A DNA stretch of 64,000 nucleotides from Maribacter halichondriae (GTDB lineage Bacteria > Bacteroidota > Bacteroidia > Flavobacteriales > Flavobacteriaceae), in NCBI RefSeq assembly GCF_027474825.1, contig NZ_CP107030.1, positions 3,044,529 to 3,108,528 on the forward strand, in the 5' to 3' direction. Position numbers and translations under genes: made by a program. How positions within the stretch are numbered: position 1 is the first letter of the stretch; every line of letters starts with the position of its first letter. The notes under the pieces were generated by a model that made no database searches, had not been told where the DNA came from, and worked only from the letters and a program-made list of their open reading frames with translations. Shown in pieces: positions 55,580 through 63,644 of the stretch.

Positions 55580-56854
55580 ATGGACAAACCAACTGCGAGC
55601 CCATCCTTCTTAAAAAAATTACTTGCAGTGGTTTTGGCTTTTGGCCCCGGTTTTTTTGCTATAGGTTATACCATAGGTACAGGCAGCGTTACTTCAATGA
55701 TCGTTGCAGGTAGTACGTACGGAATGCAGTTATTATGGGTGTTATTGATCAGTTGTGTTTTTTCAGGCTTATTGATGTACGCATATGGCAATTATGCTTT
55801 GATATCCGGAGAAACAGCACTCTTTGGATTCAAGAAAAACATCAAGGGTGGAAAGATAATCGCCATTCTCATCATTATAGGAATTTCCTTCGGACAATGG
55901 AATTCTTTGATGGGTATTTTGGGTATCTCGGCCAATATTATTTATGAAATTTTCCTAATCTATTTTCCGCAATTGGAAGGTTTCAGATATGAAACAGTAC
56001 TGATTGTCGCCATTGTGGTTATTGCCATCATGTATGCTCTATTGTGGGTCGGAAAGTATACCTTTTTTGAAAAAATCCTGGTCATTTTCGTCACTATCAT
56101 GGGACTGTCGTTCATCATTTCCCTTTTTATGGTCTACCCATTACCCATAGAGGTCGTCAAGGGTTTGATTCCCTCAGTTCCCCAAGTGGAAGGAGGTAAA
56201 ATGATGGTAGCTGCCTTTGTTGGTACGACCATGGCAGCGGCAACCTTCTTGTCGCGCCCCCTATTTATACAAGGAAAAGGATGGACCATTGAAAATCGAA
56301 GTCAACAAAAAAAGGATGCCATAACAGCTGCGATTTTGGTGTTCATTATCAGTGCCTCCATTATGGCCGTTGCAAGTGGCGCGCTCTTTCATCAAGGTCA
56401 ACCGGTGACCAAAGTATTGGATATGGTAAACACTTTGGAACCAGTAGCTGGTAAATTTGCTTTGACGTTATTTTTCTTTGGGACACTGAGCGCTGGACTT
56501 TCGTCTATTTTCCCCTGTTTGTTGATTGCACCTATATTACTCGCCGACTACCAATCAGGTGAATTGGATACCAGTTCAAAACAGTTTCGCATCATAACCG
56601 CGATTGCCTGTCTGTTCGCATTGATCGTTCCCATTTTCGGTGCGAATCCTATTGAAATGCAGATCATGTCCCAAGTTTTTAATGTATTCGTTTTGCCCAT
56701 TGTGATTGTCGGAATACTGCTGCTGATAAACAACAAGAAAATCATGAAAGGCCACAAGACCAGTATATGGATAAATATTGGCTTAATGGGAGCCCTTCTT
56801 TTCGCTTGTGTAATTTCTTATAACGGGGTTTTGGCGTTGTTTGATTTCTTTTAG
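55580..56854 (+). CDS. Nramp-related transporter lacking canonical metal-binding motifs
   Basis: 424 residues with about 11 hydrophobic segments and overall similarity to Nramp/SLC11 proteins. In true Nramps helix 1 has DPGN and helix 6 has MPHN. Here helix 1 reads GPGFFAIGYTIGTGSVTS and helix 6 reads VGTTMAAATFLSRPLF, so the metal ligands Asp, Asn and Met are missing at both sites. It begins four bases after KDPG aldolase, as the last gene of the kdgK-aldolase operon. A substrate other than a divalent metal, possibly a pathway acid, is likely but unproven. Confidence 0.75.
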   Translation: MDKPTASPSFLKKLLAVVLAFGPGFFAIGYTIGTGSVTSMIVAGSTYGMQLLWVLLISCVFSGLLMYAYGNYALISGETALFGFKKNIKGGKIIAILIIIGISFGQWNSLMGILGISANIIYEIFLIYFPQLEGFRYETVLIVAIVVIAIMYALLWVGKYTFFEKILVIFVTIMGLSFIISLFMVYPLPIEVVKGLIPSVPQVEGGKMMVAAFVGTTMAAATFLSRPLFIQGKGWTIENRSQQKKDAITAAILVFIISASIMAVASGALFHQGQPVTKVLDMVNTLEPVAGKFALTLFFFGTLSAGLSSIFPCLLIAPILLADYQSGELDTSSKQFRIITAIACLFALIVPIFGANPIEMQIMSQVFNVFVLPIVIVGILLLINNKKIMKGHKTSIWINIGLMGALLFACVISYNGVLALFDFF

Positions 56855-56958
56855 CGAAGTTGCCTTCTATAAATGTTGTTTATACTGGATTTCATCCTAG
56901 TCCGGCTTTAGATAGGTATTACCTTGGACTCTAGTCCATTTTACAAAAACCTATTTTC

Positions 56959-56966
56959 TATCTTTG
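56959..56966 (+). promoter_or_regulatory. -7 box of a possibly leaderless queE transcript
   Basis: TATCTTTG matches TAnnTTTG and ends only four bases before the ATG of queE. The transcript start would fall at or next to the start codon. No strong -33 TTTG at 19 bases is present, so the evidence is the -7 box alone. Confidence 0.45.
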
Positions 56967-56970
56967 TCGA

Positions 56971-57603
56971 ATGGTCAAAAAAGACATTTTAGAGCAGGTT
57001 GACAAGGGGCTTATGCTTCCCTTGATGGAAGAATTCTACACCATTCAAGGAGAAGGATTCCACAAAGGTACGGCAGCATACTTTATTCGGGTAGGTGGGT
57101 GCGACGTAGGCTGTCACTGGTGCGATGTCAAGGAAAGTTGGAATGCCGATACCCATCCTCCAACGTCCATAGACCATATTGTCGAGAATGCCGCAAAATA
57201 TTCAAAGACGATTGTCGTGACCGGTGGAGAACCCCTGACTTGGGATATGGGACCATTAACAGACTCCCTGAAGGCCGAAGGACTACAGACCCATATCGAA
57301 ACGTCTGGCGCATACCCTCTGACAGGTACTTGGGACTGGATATGTTTATCCCCAAAAAAAAACAAGCTGCCAGAAAAGAAGATTTACGACGAAGCACATG
57401 AACTGAAAGTCATTGTCTATAATAAGCATGACCTGATTTTTGCCGAAACCGAAGCTTCAAAAGTCAACAATGATTGTATGCTGTATCTACAGCCAGAATG
57501 GAGCGTACGCGAGAAGGTTACTCCACTAATAGTGGATTATGTGATGCAGAACCCCAAATGGAAAGTTTCGTTACAGACCCATAAATATTTGAACATCCCC
57601 TAG
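56971..57603 (+). CDS. queE: 7-carboxy-7-deazaguanine synthase QueE
   Basis: 210 residues of a radical SAM enzyme that converts 6-carboxytetrahydropterin to 7-carboxy-7-deazaguanine in queuosine synthesis. EEFYTIQGEGFHKGTAAYFIR opens it, and CDVGCHWC at 44-51 has the C-x3-C-x2-C iron-sulfur motif typical of QueE, with VVTGGEP for SAM binding. Length is normal. The gene is unlinked to the uronate locus; the start is supported by the adjacent -7 box. Confidence 0.95.
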   Translation: MVKKDILEQVDKGLMLPLMEEFYTIQGEGFHKGTAAYFIRVGGCDVGCHWCDVKESWNADTHPPTSIDHIVENAAKYSKTIVVTGGEPLTWDMGPLTDSLKAEGLQTHIETSGAYPLTGTWDWICLSPKKNKLPEKKIYDEAHELKVIVYNKHDLIFAETEASKVNNDCMLYLQPEWSVREKVTPLIVDYVMQNPKWKVSLQTHKYLNIP

Positions 57604-57701
57604 GAAGAAGAGTTGATTGTAATTTGTAGTATTTAAGTAAGAAGAAGACAAAAAGACCGAAGTTTCTTAATTATTTTATGTTTTTTTCGAACGTCTTAAT
57701 C

Positions 57702-57727
57702 TGTCAAACTGAGTTTGTCGAAGTGCT
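57702..57727. repeat. Dispersed TGTCA..CTGAG..GTCGAAG repeat
   Basis: TGTCAAACTGAG followed by TTTGTCGAAGTGCT, a single copy between convergent queE and the zinc-protease lipoprotein. It matches the units at 5371 and 21351. Confidence 0.55.
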
Positions 57728-57739
57728 AAACGTCACTCC

Positions 57740-58624
57740 TCAATTCCCTCCGTTCGCCTGAAGATCTAAAATACACTCTGAACTTATTTGGGGTACGGCG
57801 GCATTTCCTTTCGCCACATTCTGTTTTAGCATGTTAAGAACGCTCTGCCCTGTCAATGAACATGCAGAAGAAAGTTCGCCGTTATTGTTGTTTTTCGCAA
57901 ATTTTTGGCTTTTGTTCGAAAACCCGGTAAACTGAAGTTCGGCGCGCATAAGACAACCTTCTTGGTTACAATGGTTCTTGGCATCTACATCTTCATGGTC
58001 GTTGACCATAGGGCTGCCCAAATTGACAAGTCCGAAAAGGTGGCCGAATTCATGGTTGAGGGTCGCCGTCTCCACATCTGAATTTGTTATAAGTGGGCTT
58101 TGTCCTGCCAATCTACGAACGGTAATCTCATGAATGACCATTGAAGTATTTCGATAGACTGCACCAAGTGTTACTAAACCTTCATCCTCATCATCCTCGC
58201 TTGAAGGTGCGTCGGCGAAATAAATATATACGGCCAATGCATTTCCTTTATTATATGCGGTACGGTTTTCACTTTCGAGATCAGCAATTTTCTGAAGCTC
58301 AAGACTTTCAAGGTTGGGGGACTCCAGTTCCGTGTATACCATCTCGATTTGATCCTTGAATGTATGTTGCTTTAAAAAACCGACAAAAGCGTCCATTGAG
58401 GCTTGTGTGGGCCTAAAACCGGTTACGTATGCAATCTCAACGAGCATTTTGTCAAATTCATCATTTGAAAGTATATCGTTGGCCGAATCGCCCGTTCCCA
58501 ATAAATTGGCAGTCTTGTCTATGATGACTTCTTTTTCAGGTTCTTGGACATTATCATTTTTGGAGCATCCAAGAAGTACACTAAAAAATAAGATCAAGGC
58601 AATAATGGAAGAATAGTTTCGCAT
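57740..58624 (-). CDS. Zinc-metalloprotease-like lipoprotein (294 aa)
   Basis: A lipoprotein signal ends at LLGC (Cys20). HEFGHLFGLVNLG with the zinc site HEFGH at 191-195, followed by VNDHED with a third His near 210, resembles metzincin-type proteases (HExxH plus a distant His). The C-terminal AKNHCNQEGCLMRAELQF has two cysteines and Met as in a Met-turn. The family is not known to me by name. It probably acts in the periplasm or on the surface. Confidence 0.8.
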   Translation of the reverse strand: MRNYSSIIALILFFSVLLGCSKNDNVQEPEKEVIIDKTANLLGTGDSANDILSNDEFDKMLVEIAYVTGFRPTQASMDAFVGFLKQHTFKDQIEMVYTELESPNLESLELQKIADLESENRTAYNKGNALAVYIYFADAPSSEDDEDEGLVTLGAVYRNTSMVIHEITVRRLAGQSPLITNSDVETATLNHEFGHLFGLVNLGSPMVNDHEDVDAKNHCNQEGCLMRAELQFTGFSNKSQKFAKNNNNGELSSACSLTGQSVLNMLKQNVAKGNAAVPQISSECILDLQANGGN

Positions 58625-58671
58625 TGGAGCTATTTTTTTATTAGGTAACGCAAAAAACGTGCCTAGTAGTA

Positions 58672-59385
58672 TTACATACGTGTCAATCTTGCTAAATAGT
58701 CGTAATGTTCACCGGTCATTACAAGTTCACAGTGAAGATTATTTGCTTCCGCCGCACGCCGTAAGGTATTGAAATCACAATACAACCACCAAAACCGCTC
58801 ACTTTTCTGGTTTTTGTATTCCATGGTGAATTCCACTTCACCGTAATAATCGCTGTTGTCGGGTAGCCATCGGCCACCTTCTTCATCTTCATCAAACATA
58901 TAAATTATATCACTTGAATCGACTAGAATTTGTCCCTCAGGACTTAGAATGGATTTCAAGTGGGTCAGAAAAGGGTCGAGTTCAGATAGTTTTCCGGCCA
59001 GACCCAAACCGTTCATCAACAATAATAAGGTATCGTGTTTTGCATCATTGTACTCATAGAGACCACTATGTGCTGTGTTGGTTATACCTCTTGCCTTGCA
59101 GGTATCAATAGCACCTTTTGATGAATCCAGGGCCGTCACATCAAAACCCTTTTTTTCTAGGTATAAAGAATGACTTCCCGATCCGGCACCAATGTCCAAG
59201 ATGCTTCCTTGGCATAGTTCTAAAGCTTTTTTCTCAAGTGTCGGCATATCTTGAAAATCCCTAAAAAGATAGGGTAGAGGTACAATATCCTGCTCGCCGA
59301 ATGATGAATAGGTGGTGATATCTTCGGAATATGCTCCATTTTTATAATCCCACAAGGCCTTGCCAATAATATCCATAAAGGGCAC
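58672..59385 (-). CDS. SAM-dependent methyltransferase
   Basis: 237 residues. Motif I SILDIGAGSGSHSLYL binds S-adenosylmethionine, followed by GFDVTALDSSKGAIDTC and LLLMNGLGLAGKLSEL. The C-terminal region has a beta-rich insertion with YGEVEFTMEYKN. No substrate-specific motif is visible. It is monocistronic and divergent from the cysteine-cluster gene at 59458. Confidence 0.88.
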   Translation of the reverse strand: MPFMDIIGKALWDYKNGAYSEDITTYSSFGEQDIVPLPYLFRDFQDMPTLEKKALELCQGSILDIGAGSGSHSLYLEKKGFDVTALDSSKGAIDTCKARGITNTAHSGLYEYNDAKHDTLLLLMNGLGLAGKLSELDPFLTHLKSILSPEGQILVDSSDIIYMFDEDEEGGRWLPDNSDYYGEVEFTMEYKNQKSERFWWLYCDFNTLRRAAEANNLHCELVMTGEHYDYLARLTRM

Positions 59386-59457
59386 TTTATGATTTGCATT
59401 GCAAAAATGCCTTTTTTGTCGATTTCTTGGTTAGTTTTGATAGGATAAAATTCGAAA

Positions 59458-59958
59458 ATGGATGAAGTTTTAAGACAGCTTCCGGGCAGTGCTAAGGAAA
59501 GACATGCGGAGAATAAAAAATTCTTTGGGAAACTTCGGAAGAAACCGCCCAAGAATTTGGATTATTTGATGCAGGAACTGCATACGGCAGAATTTCAAAA
59601 AACCGATTGCCTGCAATGTGCCAATTGTTGTAAAACCACGGGCCCACTTTTTACAAATGCCGATGTGGAGCGTATTTCCAAGCACTTTCGAAAGAAACCC
59701 CAACAATTCATTGAGGCCTACCTACAAATCGATGAAGACAACGACTATGTATTGCAACAAGTTCCGTGCACTTTCTTGGGAAGCGATAACTATTGCACGA
59801 TTTATGACGTGCGCCCGAAGGCCTGTCGTGAATTTCCGCATACCGACCGGAAGAAGTTCCAACAAACAAAAAATCTGACATTAAAGAATGTAGCTATTTG
59901 TCCTGCTGCCTTCAATATTGTGGAGGAGATGAAGCGAAGATTGGATAGTAAACAGTGA
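59458..59958 (+). CDS. YkgJ family cysteine cluster protein
   Basis: 166 residues. The conserved cysteine cluster is CLQCANCCKTTG near 51-60, then CTFLGSDNYCTIYDVRPKACREFP, and a final cysteine in ICPAA. Such proteins (YkgJ, CxxCxxCC) probably bind zinc or an iron-sulfur cluster; their role is unknown. The gene is compact and its end is near the promoter of the next gene. Confidence 0.88.
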   Translation: MDEVLRQLPGSAKERHAENKKFFGKLRKKPPKNLDYLMQELHTAEFQKTDCLQCANCCKTTGPLFTNADVERISKHFRKKPQQFIEAYLQIDEDNDYVLQQVPCTFLGSDNYCTIYDVRPKACREFPHTDRKKFQQTKNLTLKNVAICPAAFNIVEEMKRRLDSKQ

Positions 59959-60065
59959 GCAGCTACCAGATAATAGTAAACAATTAGGTAGTAAAAGGTA
60001 TAGTCAAAAAAGTTCTGTGCTTGCACTTGAGCTTGTACTTGCACTTGAATTTGTATTTTTAAGCT

Positions 60066-60905
60066 ATGGAATCAATTATACAATATTTTGAAACAATTCC
60101 TTCCTGGCACCGCTCTTTGATACTTGTCGGGGGAATCACTTTTTTCTGGTTGTTGGAAGGAGCGTTGCCACTTTTCGCATTTAAATACAAAAAATGGAGA
60201 CATGCCCTGCCAAACTTCTTTTTCACCCTGACCACCATTATTGTCAATTTTGCCTTGGCATTTTTGCTTCTTAAAACTTCGGATTGGACGGTCAAGAATG
60301 ATTTTGGAATTATCAATTGGCTGCCCGAAATACCTCTATGGGCATACATAGTGCTTGGTGTATTATTGCTGGATTTAATCGGTGCCTATCTCGCACATCT
60401 GGTCGAACATAAAGTCAAGCCTCTTTGGATGATTCATTTGGTGCATCATACGGATCACCATGTCGATACCACCACAGCAAACCGGCACCATCCGTTGGAG
60501 AGCGTCATCCGATTTGTTTTTACGCTCTTCGGAGTCTTTCTCATCGGAATCCCTATCGGTATTGTCATGTTATATCAATCCCTCTCTTTGGTGGCTACCC
60601 AATTTGGCCACGCCAACATCAAATTGCCCAAAAAAGTGGATAATATATTAAGTTGGGTAATCGTTTCGCCCGATATGCACAAAGTCCATCATCACTATGT
60701 GTTGCCTTATACCGACTCCAACTATGGCAATATTTTTTCTATATGGGACCGCATTTTTGGCACATTTATGAAATTAGACCGTGAAACCATTGTTTACGGG
60801 GTAGATACCTTTCCTGATGAAGTCGAGAACGGAAGTATCAAAGGACTTCTAAAACAGCCTTTTCATAAATACAGGAAGCCGACCAATGTGTCCCTGGATA
60901 AGTAG
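60066..60905 (+). CDS. Sterol desaturase/fatty acid hydroxylase-fold membrane protein
   Basis: 279 residues with four to five membrane helices. Histidine boxes of a di-iron site are HLVEH, IHLVHHTDHH, NRHHPLE and HKVHHHY. These bind two iron atoms in enzymes that hydroxylate lipids. The substrate is unknown; bacterial members modify carotenoids, fatty acids or sterol-like lipids. A TATTTTTA sequence lies five bases before the ATG and might be a weak -7 box giving an almost leaderless transcript. Confidence 0.92.
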   Translation: MESIIQYFETIPSWHRSLILVGGITFFWLLEGALPLFAFKYKKWRHALPNFFFTLTTIIVNFALAFLLLKTSDWTVKNDFGIINWLPEIPLWAYIVLGVLLLDLIGAYLAHLVEHKVKPLWMIHLVHHTDHHVDTTTANRHHPLESVIRFVFTLFGVFLIGIPIGIVMLYQSLSLVATQFGHANIKLPKKVDNILSWVIVSPDMHKVHHHYVLPYTDSNYGNIFSIWDRIFGTFMKLDRETIVYGVDTFPDEVENGSIKGLLKQPFHKYRKPTNVSLDK

Positions 60906-61105
60906 CGAGAACCGACCAATAATGATTATTATCAATCTTGTTATTAGTCTTAGACCGATAGCTTTACTGAGCTCTGGTTGTTTTTACCCTCACTTTTAAA
61001 AGAAAAATAATTCCCTCCGAATAGTTCACCTTTTCCTTAAGGCGTTTCACTAGCCAATTTGGTCGTTTCACTTAAAATCTGACTTTTTTGGCTTGGTTTG
61101 CGCCC

Positions 61106-61113
61106 TACATTTG
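61106..61113 (+). promoter_or_regulatory. -7 box upstream of the acidic repeat gene
   Basis: TACATTTG matches TAnnTTTG exactly. TTTG motifs lie upstream but not at the usual 19-base spacing. The start codon is 56 bases downstream. Confidence 0.45.
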
Positions 61114-61168
61114 TTCAAGAAATCAGGCAATAATTTTAAAACGGATCATAATTTAAAAATCAATTATC

Positions 61169-61690
61169 ATGAAAAAAGCAAGTGTATTATTAGGGACCGG
61201 AGTACTAGCTCTTTTGTTATTATCCTTTGCAGGAAAAGACAGATGTGAAAAATCAAAAGAGAACCATGAGGCAAAAATTGCCCTGAACGGACTACAACAA
61301 CCTTTCGCAGATGAAGCGCTTTTGTCACTGAATACCGAACCATTGAGCCTCAATGAAATTACGGTTATCGAATTTGAGGAAGAAATCGATTTAGGTTTTG
61401 ACACGGCTGAATATTTGCCCGAAGGCTTCAACCCATATGAAGGTATGGTCTTGAATATTGATGACATCGAATTGGTGGAATTCGAAGAAGAAATCGACCT
61501 CGGTTTTGACACGGCCGACTATCTTCCAAAAGGTTTTAATGCCTATGCGGGAATGGATCTTGATTTCGAAGAAGTATTTTCAGACTTAGATCTAGACGAC
61601 ATATTGTATTTTATCGAGGAAGAAGAAATCGATCTCGGATTTGACACTTCAAAATATCTTCCAGAAGGTTTTGATCCATATGCCAAATAA
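61169..61690 (+). CDS. Secreted acidic repeat protein (three EEEIDLGFDT units)
   Basis: 173 residues. A signal peptide with LALLLLSFAGKD leads into an acidic chain. Three repeats each contain EEEIDLGFDT followed by YLP(E/K)GF and P or A-Y: EEEIDLGFDTAEYLPEGF, EEEIDLGFDTADYLPKGF and EEEIDLGFDTSKYLPEGF, about 43 to 60 residues apart. I know no family with this pattern. The unit might form a small calcium- or protein-binding module. It is followed by a terminator and then a two-component system, which may or may not regulate it. Confidence 0.8.
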   Translation: MKKASVLLGTGVLALLLLSFAGKDRCEKSKENHEAKIALNGLQQPFADEALLSLNTEPLSLNEITVIEFEEEIDLGFDTAEYLPEGFNPYEGMVLNIDDIELVEFEEEIDLGFDTADYLPKGFNAYAGMDLDFEEVFSDLDLDDILYFIEEEEIDLGFDTSKYLPEGFDPYAK

Positions 61691-61712
61691 AAAACTCATG
61701 GTCAAAATGGGC

Positions 61713-61747
61713 AAGCCTTTAGTTTACACTAGGGGCTTTCCTTTTAA
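61713..61747 (+). terminator. Intrinsic terminator after the repeat-protein gene
   Basis: AAGCC with TAG pairs with CTA and GGCTT through small internal bulges around TTTACA, followed by TCCTTTT. It is 23 bases past the stop codon. Confidence 0.65.
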
Positions 61748-61827
61748 AAATGCCTTACTGATTCGAAAATCGTGTCTGTTCAACAACACAAAACTATAGC
61801 AAAGCAGTATATTTAAACAATACTATC

Positions 61828-62868
61828 ATGAACGTCACTTCTATTTCAAGGGTCAAACAATCGCAGCTCATTAAGATATCGCTGTTGGTCTCACTTCTGT
61901 TGTCGCTGCCCAAAACGATATTCATCTACAGAATGATCGAGCATGGAAAAATGGACTTTTCAGAGGTCGCACCGTCCGAGTTCATACTTCAATTTTTGTT
62001 TTTCTTTCTTTTCTCATGGGTCGTATTGCAAATAAGCGCCAATTGGGCGTATCAATTTATTCAGACTCATGCAATACGAATATTAACTAACATAGCAATC
62101 GGGATTGTTGTTTTAGTCTTGTTTCTGCAATTGCTTGTCTATATCTATCCATTTTTTACAGATCAAGCCATATCCAAGGAAGAGCGAGGTTTTTTGTCTT
62201 TCAACTACGCCACTATTTTGATTATTTTATTTTTTGTGGCAAGAATTCTGAGGCTTCAGATAATACAGAAAGAAAACCTGTTGGAAAACGAACAATTAAA
62301 ACAACAGAACCTTCAGAACGAACTTACCGCACTGAAAAACCAGGTCGATCCCCATTTTTTGTTCAATTCCTTAAATTCATTGAATTCCCTGATTCGTGAT
62401 AATAAGGAGGCTACGGCCTTTGTAACCAAACTATCGTTTATGTACCGTTACATTTTACAAAGCGGTGATCGAGATCTAGTTTCGGTCGAAGAAGAATTGA
62501 AGTTTTTGGAAAGCTATATTTTTTTGATAAAAACGCGGTACCGAAATCGTTTTTCCATTGAAATGGATATCGATGCAGCGGATCTTGAAAAAGAAGTCCC
62601 ACCATTGGCGCTGCAACTTTTAGTTGAAAACGCGGTAAAACACAACGAGATTTCGGAGTCTCATCCGTTACAGGTTAAAATCTACTCTAAGGATAATGCG
62701 ATCTTTGTGGAAAATACAATTCGGCCAAGAACGACCTTGGCCGAAGGTACGGGCAACGGACTTACAAATTTGGATAAACGTTATTATTTATTGGGAAAAC
62801 AAAAAATGAACGTTACCACCGAGAATAATATCTTTTGTGTAAAAATCCCTTTATTGAAAACTTCATGA
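61828..62868 (+). CDS. LytS/YehU-type sensor histidine kinase
   Basis: 346 residues. Four membrane helices lie within the first 150 residues. The cytoplasmic His_kinase domain has the phosphorylated His near 176 in NQVDPHFLFNSLNSLNSLI. The ATP-binding part has LQLLVENAVKHN. No extracellular sensor domain is visible. The stop overlaps the start of the response regulator (ATGA), so the pair is coupled. The signal is unknown. Confidence 0.93.
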   Translation: MNVTSISRVKQSQLIKISLLVSLLLSLPKTIFIYRMIEHGKMDFSEVAPSEFILQFLFFFLFSWVVLQISANWAYQFIQTHAIRILTNIAIGIVVLVLFLQLLVYIYPFFTDQAISKEERGFLSFNYATILIILFFVARILRLQIIQKENLLENEQLKQQNLQNELTALKNQVDPHFLFNSLNSLNSLIRDNKEATAFVTKLSFMYRYILQSGDRDLVSVEEELKFLESYIFLIKTRYRNRFSIEMDIDAADLEKEVPPLALQLLVENAVKHNEISESHPLQVKIYSKDNAIFVENTIRPRTTLAEGTGNGLTNLDKRYYLLGKQKMNVTTENNIFCVKIPLLKTS

Positions 62869-63626
62869 AAGTACTGATCATAGAGGATGAAATTTCAGCC
62901 AGCGAAAATTTGGCCTATCTCCTCGGGAATATTGACGAGACCATTGAGGTAGTAGAAGTGCTGGACTCCGTAAAGGCATCGGTGGCATACTTTGGCCAAC
63001 CTAGGGATATCGATCTCGTTTTTTCGGATATACATTTGGCTGACGGACTTTCTTTCGAAATATTCGACCAAGTAAAAATCGACTCGCCAATTATTTTTAC
63101 TACTGCCTATGATCAATATACACTCAAAGCATTCAAATTAAACAGCATCGACTATTTGTTAAAACCCATCGACGAAGAAGAACTTTCCGCAAGTCTAAAA
63201 CAGTTCAAGGGGCAAGTCAAAAGGGAAGGGTTGGTCGATGACCAAGTCACGGGTTTGCTCAACTTGATAAAAACCCAAAATAAAACTTATAAAACTACTT
63301 TTTTGGTCAGCCTTAGAGATGAGTTGATTCCCTTGCCCATCGATCAGTTGGCCTATTGCTATATTGACACGGGCGTAGTCAAGGCGAAGACACGGAATAA
63401 TCAAATATATTCGTTAGACAAAAAGTTGGAGGATGTAGAAAACGAATTGAATCCCGAAATTTTCTGTCGCGTCAACCGGCAATTCATCATCTGTAAAAAT
63501 GCCATTTCGAATATCAAATACTATTTTGGCGGAAAGCTAATTGTGAACGTGCTGCCTCCTTTTGAAGAACGCATCATAATCAGCAAGGCAAAGGCCCCTG
63601 AATTTAAGAAATGGATGGATTCTTGA
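62865..63626 (+). CDS. LytTR-family response regulator
   Basis: 253 residues from ATG 62865 (MKVLIIEDEI), chosen because the earlier frame start adds ten residues that belong to the kinase end. The receiver domain has Asp55 as phosphoacceptor (FSDIHLADG), Thr in IIFTTAYDQ and Lys in YLLKPID. The LytTR DNA-binding domain follows (FLVSLRDELIPLPIDQLAYCYI, FCRVNRQFII). It is paired with the histidine kinase. Its target genes are not shown by the sequence; the acidic repeat gene upstream is a candidate. Confidence 0.94.
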   Translation: MKVLIIEDEISASENLAYLLGNIDETIEVVEVLDSVKASVAYFGQPRDIDLVFSDIHLADGLSFEIFDQVKIDSPIIFTTAYDQYTLKAFKLNSIDYLLKPIDEEELSASLKQFKGQVKREGLVDDQVTGLLNLIKTQNKTYKTTFLVSLRDELIPLPIDQLAYCYIDTGVVKAKTRNNQIYSLDKKLEDVENELNPEIFCRVNRQFIICKNAISNIKYYFGGKLIVNVLPPFEERIIISKAKAPEFKKWMDS

Positions 63627-63644
63627 TTGGTTTTTATAGCGAAT

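Noticed and set aside
60019..60053. Short CTTGCACTTG-like tandem repeat before the sterol desaturase gene
   Set aside because: Only two to three imperfect units in a short stretch. No sign of function beyond a possible promoter neighbourhood.
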